Source: a virus
Reading direction: 5' to 3' (one strand)
IMG/VR virus record: IMGVR_UViG_3300035097_000032
Span: 1-39,731 of that record
DNA length: 39,731 bases
The translations under genes were made by a program, and so were the position numbers. Shown piece by piece: positions 39,176 through 39,731 of the stretch (within the stretch, counting starts at the first letter, position 1; each line of letters opens with the position of its first letter). The notes below the pieces were generated by a model that saw only the letters and a list, made by a program, of their open reading frames with translations, was not told the origin of the DNA and did not search any database.

Positions 39176-39577
39176 TTAAATAAAAGCCGCAGGCGACAAT
39201 GAGAATTTTTCACCCAGTTTCCTTGCCTGCGCTTTATTTATTTCACGCTTACCTTTCAAAACATCCGAAACTACCGACTGACCGCCGAAAATTTCAGCCA
39301 GGTCTTTTTGCTTCAGGTTATTTTCCCGCATCAAATATTCAAGTGTTTCGACCGGCGAGGCTGCGGCAATCGCTTCGAGCGTCCGGCGCTCGTAATCTTC
39401 CATCAGGTTTGCGAGTAAAGCAAACAGACGAATTTGTTCGGGCGAAAGATTTTCTTCGCCTTTGTTTATTAAATCATTGAAAATGTTTTCGAGCCGTCCG
39501 TATTCCTCATCAGACTCGATGATTCCGGGAAGCGCTTCCAGTAAAAGCGTGCCGTAAATTTTTTTGTCGTAATTCAT
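39176..39577 (-). CDS. higA: HigA-family antitoxin
   Basis: A 133-residue protein. Residues 1-70 are the helical HigA-type N-terminal part (EALPGIIESDEEYGRLENIF). Residues 75-133 form an XRE helix-turn-helix: ETLEYLMRENNLKQKDLAEI with FGGQSVVSDVLKGKREINKA. This matches HigA antitoxins, which bind and block HigB and repress their own operon. AAGGAG lies about eight bases before the ATG. The toxin gene lies directly upstream on the same strand. Complete by length. Confidence 0.85.
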   Translation of the reverse strand: MNYDKKIYGTLLLEALPGIIESDEEYGRLENIFNDLINKGEENLSPEQIRLFALLANLMEDYERRTLEAIAAASPVETLEYLMRENNLKQKDLAEIFGGQSVVSDVLKGKREINKAQARKLGEKFSLSPAAFI

Positions 39578-39620
39578 TGTTTTAGCTCCTTAGATTTTTT
39601 GCTCAAAAGTTCGTCTCTGC

Positions 39621-39731
39621 TTATTTGCAGTCGGATTTCCATTTGCCTTCATCATATTCAACGTGTGTAAGGATAAAGCGAATAAAAACAACTTTTATTC
39701 CGTAAGAGACTTTTCCGATAATTCGATATTT
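39621..39731 (-). CDS. higB: HigB-family toxin, C-terminal part (cut by window edge)
   Basis: The last 36 residues of a HigB/RelE-type mRNA interferase: KYRIIGKVSYGIKVVFIRF followed by ILTHVEYDEGKWKSDCK. The motif IRFxLTHxEYDxGKWK is typical of the HigB C-terminus. The frame is open to the window edge, so the N-terminal part lies outside. It precedes higA by 43 bases, the toxin-first order of higBA operons. Catalytic residues cannot all be checked here. Confidence 0.8.
   Translation of the reverse strand, partial: KYRIIGKVSYGIKVVFIRFILTHVEYDEGKWKSDCK

Noticed and set aside
1-39731. tRNA, rRNA, CRISPR arrays and insertion sequences.
   Set aside because: No cloverleaf, spaced direct repeats or transposase was seen on either strand.

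Overview
The window holds most of a tailed-phage (siphovirus-type) prophage, followed by an AT-rich block of immunity and anti-phage genes and then what looks like host chromosome. The organism is bacterial and uses Shine-Dalgarno starts and sigma70-like promoters. The phylum cannot be fixed from sequence alone. The mix of a Bacteroidota-type primase (DUF6371), a WD40 protein and HigBA on a mid-GC background fits Acidobacteriota or a neighbouring phylum, which is a low-confidence guess.

Region 1 (1-19.7 kb, all minus strand) is the late block. In transcription order it runs: a duplicated promoter/leader/terminator module, two small ORFs, a membrane-anchored PAS protein, small and large terminase and portal. 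A second copy of the module follows, then scaffold, decoration protein with an inserted domain, major capsid protein and a terminator. Next come small head-tail joining genes, tail tube, a tail chaperone with a canonical -1 frameshift site (A AAA AAG), a 1908-residue tape measure with an internal lysozyme-like domain, and a lambda gpL-like tail-tip protein carrying a C-terminal Hint (intein-like) domain. Further tail genes must lie left of the window. No integrase, lysis cassette or head protease is visible.

Region 2 (19.9-28.3 kb) is one plus-strand membrane-protein gene (a likely moron), then the minus-strand early operon: SWIM protein, a protein built of HNH-like and AP2-like units, two zinc-finger/winged-helix paralogues separated by a perfect 24-bp inverted repeat, small regulators, a RepA-like helicase, a region with nine copies of a ten-base iteron (putative replication origin), and a DUF6371/TOPRIM primase-like protein.

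Region 3 (28.3-29.5 kb) is the immunity switch: a leftward Cro-like XRE gene, a rightward XRE repressor and an ImmA-type metallopeptidase. Four 11-bp operators overlap two divergently placed promoter regions.

Region 4 (29.5-37 kb, plus strand, AT-rich) is cargo: DUF6680, an unknown protein, a truncated second immA, an OLD-like ATPase/TOPRIM protein, a type II restriction-modification pair (PmeII-type nuclease) and an AvcD-like nucleotide deaminase, with a 376-nt gap before it that could encode its inhibitory RNA. Region 5 (37-39.7 kb) looks chromosomal: an unknown protein, a WD40 protein and a HigB/HigA pair, with three copies of one promoter-like sequence between the genes.
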